7,851 bases of DNA from Paracoccaceae bacterium (GTDB lineage Bacteria > Pseudomonadota > Alphaproteobacteria > Rhodobacterales > Rhodobacteraceae): contig JABSSB010000191.1 in NCBI GenBank assembly GCA_013214715.1, positions 1-7,851 on the forward strand. The letters are read 5' to 3'. Shown here piece by piece: positions 5,692 through 7,851 of the stretch. The position numbers and the translations under genes are program-made. Below the pieces are notes generated by a model. The model saw only the letters and a program-made list of their open reading frames with translations. It had not been told where the DNA came from and did no database searches. Within the stretch, counting starts at the first letter, position 1. Each line of letters begins with the position of its first letter.

Positions 5692-6747
5692 ATGACCCGG
5701 AAATCTGCACTTTTTCTGACCACAGCGGCGTTGGGCCTGACAGGCGGCGCAGCATGGGCTGACAGCGAACTTAATGCGCTTGTCTGGTGTGACCACACTG
5801 ATCCGTCTTTGATCGAGCCGTTTGAGGCCGCGCATAACGTTAAGGTCAACCTGCGCGAATATGAGGGCACTGGCGCGGCGCTGGCCCTGCTAGAGCAATC
5901 GCGCCCGGGTGATTGGGATGTTCTGGTGATCGACGGTATCGACGTGTTCCGCGCGGTCGAAGCCAACATGCTTGCTCCGCTCGATACGGCCGTGCTGCCA
6001 ATGGAGGACGTTTTCTCTGAGGTGGTGATGGCGGAAAACAACACGATTGATGGCGTGACCTATGCCGTTACCGAAAAGTTCGGCTACAACACGATTTCTT
6101 ACAACTCGGCCAAGGTCGATGAGGCGGATATGCAAAGCCTCTCGACCGCCTGGTCCGATAAATATGCGGGCCGTATCTCGATTTATGATTATTACCTGCC
6201 GGTGATGGGCCTAGCGGCCATTGCGCAGGACATCGCAACGGCCGACCTTGTGGGAGAAGATCTGATTGTGATCGACGACGTTCTCAGCACGATGCGGTCC
6301 AATGCGGCGTCGGTGGCAGGCGTCGTGGCCGCCCAGACTGCGCTGGCCACTGGTGAGGTCGACATTGTTGTCGGCGGTGGAGAATGGCTGACGGCCGTTC
6401 TGGCCGAAGAACAGCCCGAACTGACATGGACCATTCCGCAAGAGGGCGCTGTGCGCTGGGCGCAGTCCATTGGCGTGGTCGAAGGCACCGAAAACCCCGA
6501 TCTGGCGATGGAGTTCATCAAATATATCATGAGCCCGGAGGGACAGGCGCGCTTGGCGACGTCTTCCTGCTTTTGGGGGATGCCCGCAAATGCCAAGGCC
6601 GGGGATGTTTTGACCGACGCGCAGAAAGCGACGCTGCGCTGGGACAACCAGCCCGATTATCTGGCGCTGACGCAGCTATACCCGGCGCCGGATGCTGATC
6701 TGGACATCGAAATGCAGGATCTTTGGCTGGCAACTCTGCAGCAGTGA
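5692..6747 (+). CDS. Periplasmic substrate-binding protein of a spermidine/putrescine-type ABC importer
   Basis: A 351-residue extracellular solute-binding protein of the PotD-like class. Residues 1-23 form a signal peptide: MTRK, then a hydrophobic stretch, then the AWA cleavage site before DSELNALVW. There is no lipobox Cys, so the mature protein should be soluble in the periplasm. PotD-like features are the NALVWCDHTDPSLIEPFE opening (28-45), FGYNTISYNSAKV (130-142), the domain-hinge region around SIYDYYLPVMGLAAIA (163-178) and TIPQEGAVRW (247-256). The closing segment NPDLAMEFIKYIMSPEGQA (268-286) is also typical. C33 and C293 are the only cysteines of the mature protein and could form a disulfide. 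It is the first gene of the importer operon and overlaps the next by GTGA. The family imports polyamines but also many other small organic cations and acids, so the ligand is not assigned. Confidence 0.88.
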   Translation: MTRKSALFLTTAALGLTGGAAWADSELNALVWCDHTDPSLIEPFEAAHNVKVNLREYEGTGAALALLEQSRPGDWDVLVIDGIDVFRAVEANMLAPLDTAVLPMEDVFSEVVMAENNTIDGVTYAVTEKFGYNTISYNSAKVDEADMQSLSTAWSDKYAGRISIYDYYLPVMGLAAIAQDIATADLVGEDLIVIDDVLSTMRSNAASVAGVVAAQTALATGEVDIVVGGGEWLTAVLAEEQPELTWTIPQEGAVRWAQSIGVVEGTENPDLAMEFIKYIMSPEGQARLATSSCFWGMPANAKAGDVLTDAQKATLRWDNQPDYLALTQLYPAPDADLDIEMQDLWLATLQQ

Positions 6748-7595
6748 CCGGACAGGGCCAGACCCGTCAGGGCTGGGGGTTTGTAACCCCGGCCCTGATT
6801 TGGACAGTCGCGTTTTTCATCATCCCCTTCCTTGTAATGGGGGCGATGAGCCTTGCCACAATGCAAGGCCGCACTTTGATCTGGGGTCTGTCGCTTGAGA
6901 ATTTTGCCGAGATTTTTGAAAAGGCCTATATCCGGCAGGCGTTTCTCGTGTCTTTGGAGATCACGCTGACGGTCACGCTTGTATCCGTCGTTTTGGCTTA
7001 CCCGTTGGCTTGGATCATCGCTTTTCGTGTCCCGCCGCGCTGGCAGCGGCTGGCGCTCTTGCTGGCGGTGCTGCCGTTCTGGACCTCATATGTTGTGAGG
7101 TCTTACGCCTGGCTGCTCGTGTTGGCGCGCGAGGGTATGGTCAATCAGGCCATGATGGGCATCGGCCTGATTTCCGAGCCGCTGACGCTGGCCAATACCC
7201 GCTTTGCCACGGTGACCGGCTTTGTGCATTTCTTTGTCATGCTGCTGACGCTGACAATCTATGCCAATTTGATCCAGCTCTCTCCAAACTATCGCCGCGC
7301 CGCGATGGATCTTGGGGCCTCCGCGTTCCAGACCTTCCGACATGTGGTTCTGCCGTTGACATTACCGGGCGTTGTGACCGGGGCGTTTTTGACCTTTGTG
7401 CTGTGCATCGGAGATTACGTGACCCCACAGATTTTGGGCGGCAATACCGAACTGACAGTGCCGCAGATCATCATGGTCCAGCTTGGCCGACGGGCGGATT
7501 TTCCGCTGGCCTCCGCTTTGGCGATTTTGCTGATGGCCATTGTGACGCTGGCCTATCTGGCGTCTGCCCGCTGGTTGAGGCTAGACAGGCTATGA
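6744..7595 (+). CDS. ABC importer inner-membrane permease, PotB-like
   Basis: A permease of 283 residues with about six hydrophobic segments, near 15-38, 68-95, 103-127, 155-175, 205-228 and 253-275. The cytoplasmic EAA loop, which docks the ATPase, is YRRAAMDLGASAFQTFRHVV (183-202) followed by LPLTLPG. The LPFWTSYVVRSYAW segment (110-123) and GDYVTPQILGG (223-233) are typical of PotB-type subunits. GTG 6744 is chosen because it overlaps the preceding TGA as GTGA, which implies translational coupling. A TTG at 6723 in the same frame would add seven residues and is less likely. The stop overlaps the next permease as ATGA. Confidence 0.9.
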   Translation: MTGQGQTRQGWGFVTPALIWTVAFFIIPFLVMGAMSLATMQGRTLIWGLSLENFAEIFEKAYIRQAFLVSLEITLTVTLVSVVLAYPLAWIIAFRVPPRWQRLALLLAVLPFWTSYVVRSYAWLLVLAREGMVNQAMMGIGLISEPLTLANTRFATVTGFVHFFVMLLTLTIYANLIQLSPNYRRAAMDLGASAFQTFRHVVLPLTLPGVVTGAFLTFVLCIGDYVTPQILGGNTELTVPQIIMVQLGRRADFPLASALAILLMAIVTLAYLASARWLRLDRL

Positions 7596-7851
7596 CCCGC
7601 ATCCTGCCCTGGCTTTATCTGATTGCCGCCTTTGCGTTCATCTATCTGCCTGTCGGCACCTTGGTGCTGTTTTCGTTTCAGGGCAGCACTTTGCCTGTTC
7701 CGCCCTTCGATGGACCGTCTTTGGAATGGTATGATGAAGTTCTGGGCGATGACGATCTGACCGAAGCGCTGGGAAATTCGCTTCTGGTTGCGCTGGGGTC
7801 GTCCGCCGTGGCGGTCAGCCTCGGCTTTTTCGCCGCTTACGGTTTAGCTCG
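7592..7851 (+). CDS. Second ABC importer permease, PotC-like (partial, runs off the right edge)
   Basis: The ATG at 7592 overlaps the TGA of the first permease as ATGA. The frame stays open for 86 full codons to the window end. The N-terminus MTRILPWLYLIAAFAFIYLP is a hydrophobic membrane segment with the YLP turn usual for PotC-type permeases. It is followed by VLFSFQGS, a short periplasmic stretch containing LEWYDEVLGDDDLTEAL, and then NSLLVALGSSAVAVSLGFFAAYGLA, the start of the core transmembrane domain. The EAA loop would lie beyond the edge. It should pair with the first permease to form the channel heterodimer. No ATPase gene is visible yet. Confidence 0.9.
   Translation, partial: MTRILPWLYLIAAFAFIYLPVGTLVLFSFQGSTLPVPPFDGPSLEWYDEVLGDDDLTEALGNSLLVALGSSAVAVSLGFFAAYGLA

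Noticed and set aside
6723..6743. TTG 6723 as start of the first permease
   Set aside because: GTG 6744 gives a 4-base GTGA overlap with the preceding stop, matching the ATGA overlap of the next gene pair.
1..7851. CRISPR array, insertion sequence, tRNA or phage/defence gene
   Set aside because: No regular direct repeats, transposase motifs, terminal inverted repeats, cloverleaf-like sequence or defence-family proteins were seen; all clear genes are metabolic, transport or regulatory.

Overview
The window looks like chromosomal DNA from an alphaproteobacterium, most likely a marine Rhodobacteraceae (Roseobacter-group) member. The basis is the moderately GC-rich coding, the frequent GTG and ATG starts that overlap the preceding stop, and the mix of protein families: a DmdA-like GcvT-family protein, a KDG-type sugar kinase, an EthA-like flavin monooxygenase and a PotD/PotB/PotC-type ABC importer. 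This is inference from family memory; no database search was possible.

Layout. Positions 1-302 hold no convincing full-length gene, only a short reading frame that ends in an overlap with the next gene. It may be the tail of a small or frameshifted gene. Next come two plus-strand genes: a PfkB-family 2-keto-3-deoxygluconate kinase (303-1235) and a tetrahydrofolate-dependent, DmdA-like aminomethyltransferase-fold protein (1318-2436). The latter converges, with a six-base gap, on a minus-strand EthA-like Baeyer-Villiger/flavin monooxygenase (2443-3891). A 98-base divergent region separates the monooxygenase from a membrane-anchored alpha/beta hydrolase on the plus strand (3990-4934). The hydrolase overlaps tail-to-tail by 17 bases with a minus-strand TetR-family regulator (4918-5559). 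Across a 132-base AT-rich divergent region, the regulator faces an ABC importer operon: a periplasmic substrate-binding protein (5692-6747), a first permease (6744-7595) and a second permease that runs off the window edge (from 7592).

How the genes may work together. The monooxygenase and hydrolase form a plausible pair: the first would insert oxygen into a ketone to give an ester, and the second would cleave that ester. The TetR protein beside them recalls the mycobacterial EthA/EthR pairing, but here it is divergent from the importer, so it could control either unit. The importer operon is tightly coupled (4-base GTGA and ATGA overlaps) and its ATPase is expected just beyond the right edge. 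The kinase and the DmdA-like protein have no obvious pathway link to the rest. Nothing resembling a mobile element, CRISPR array, phage gene or RNA gene was seen.
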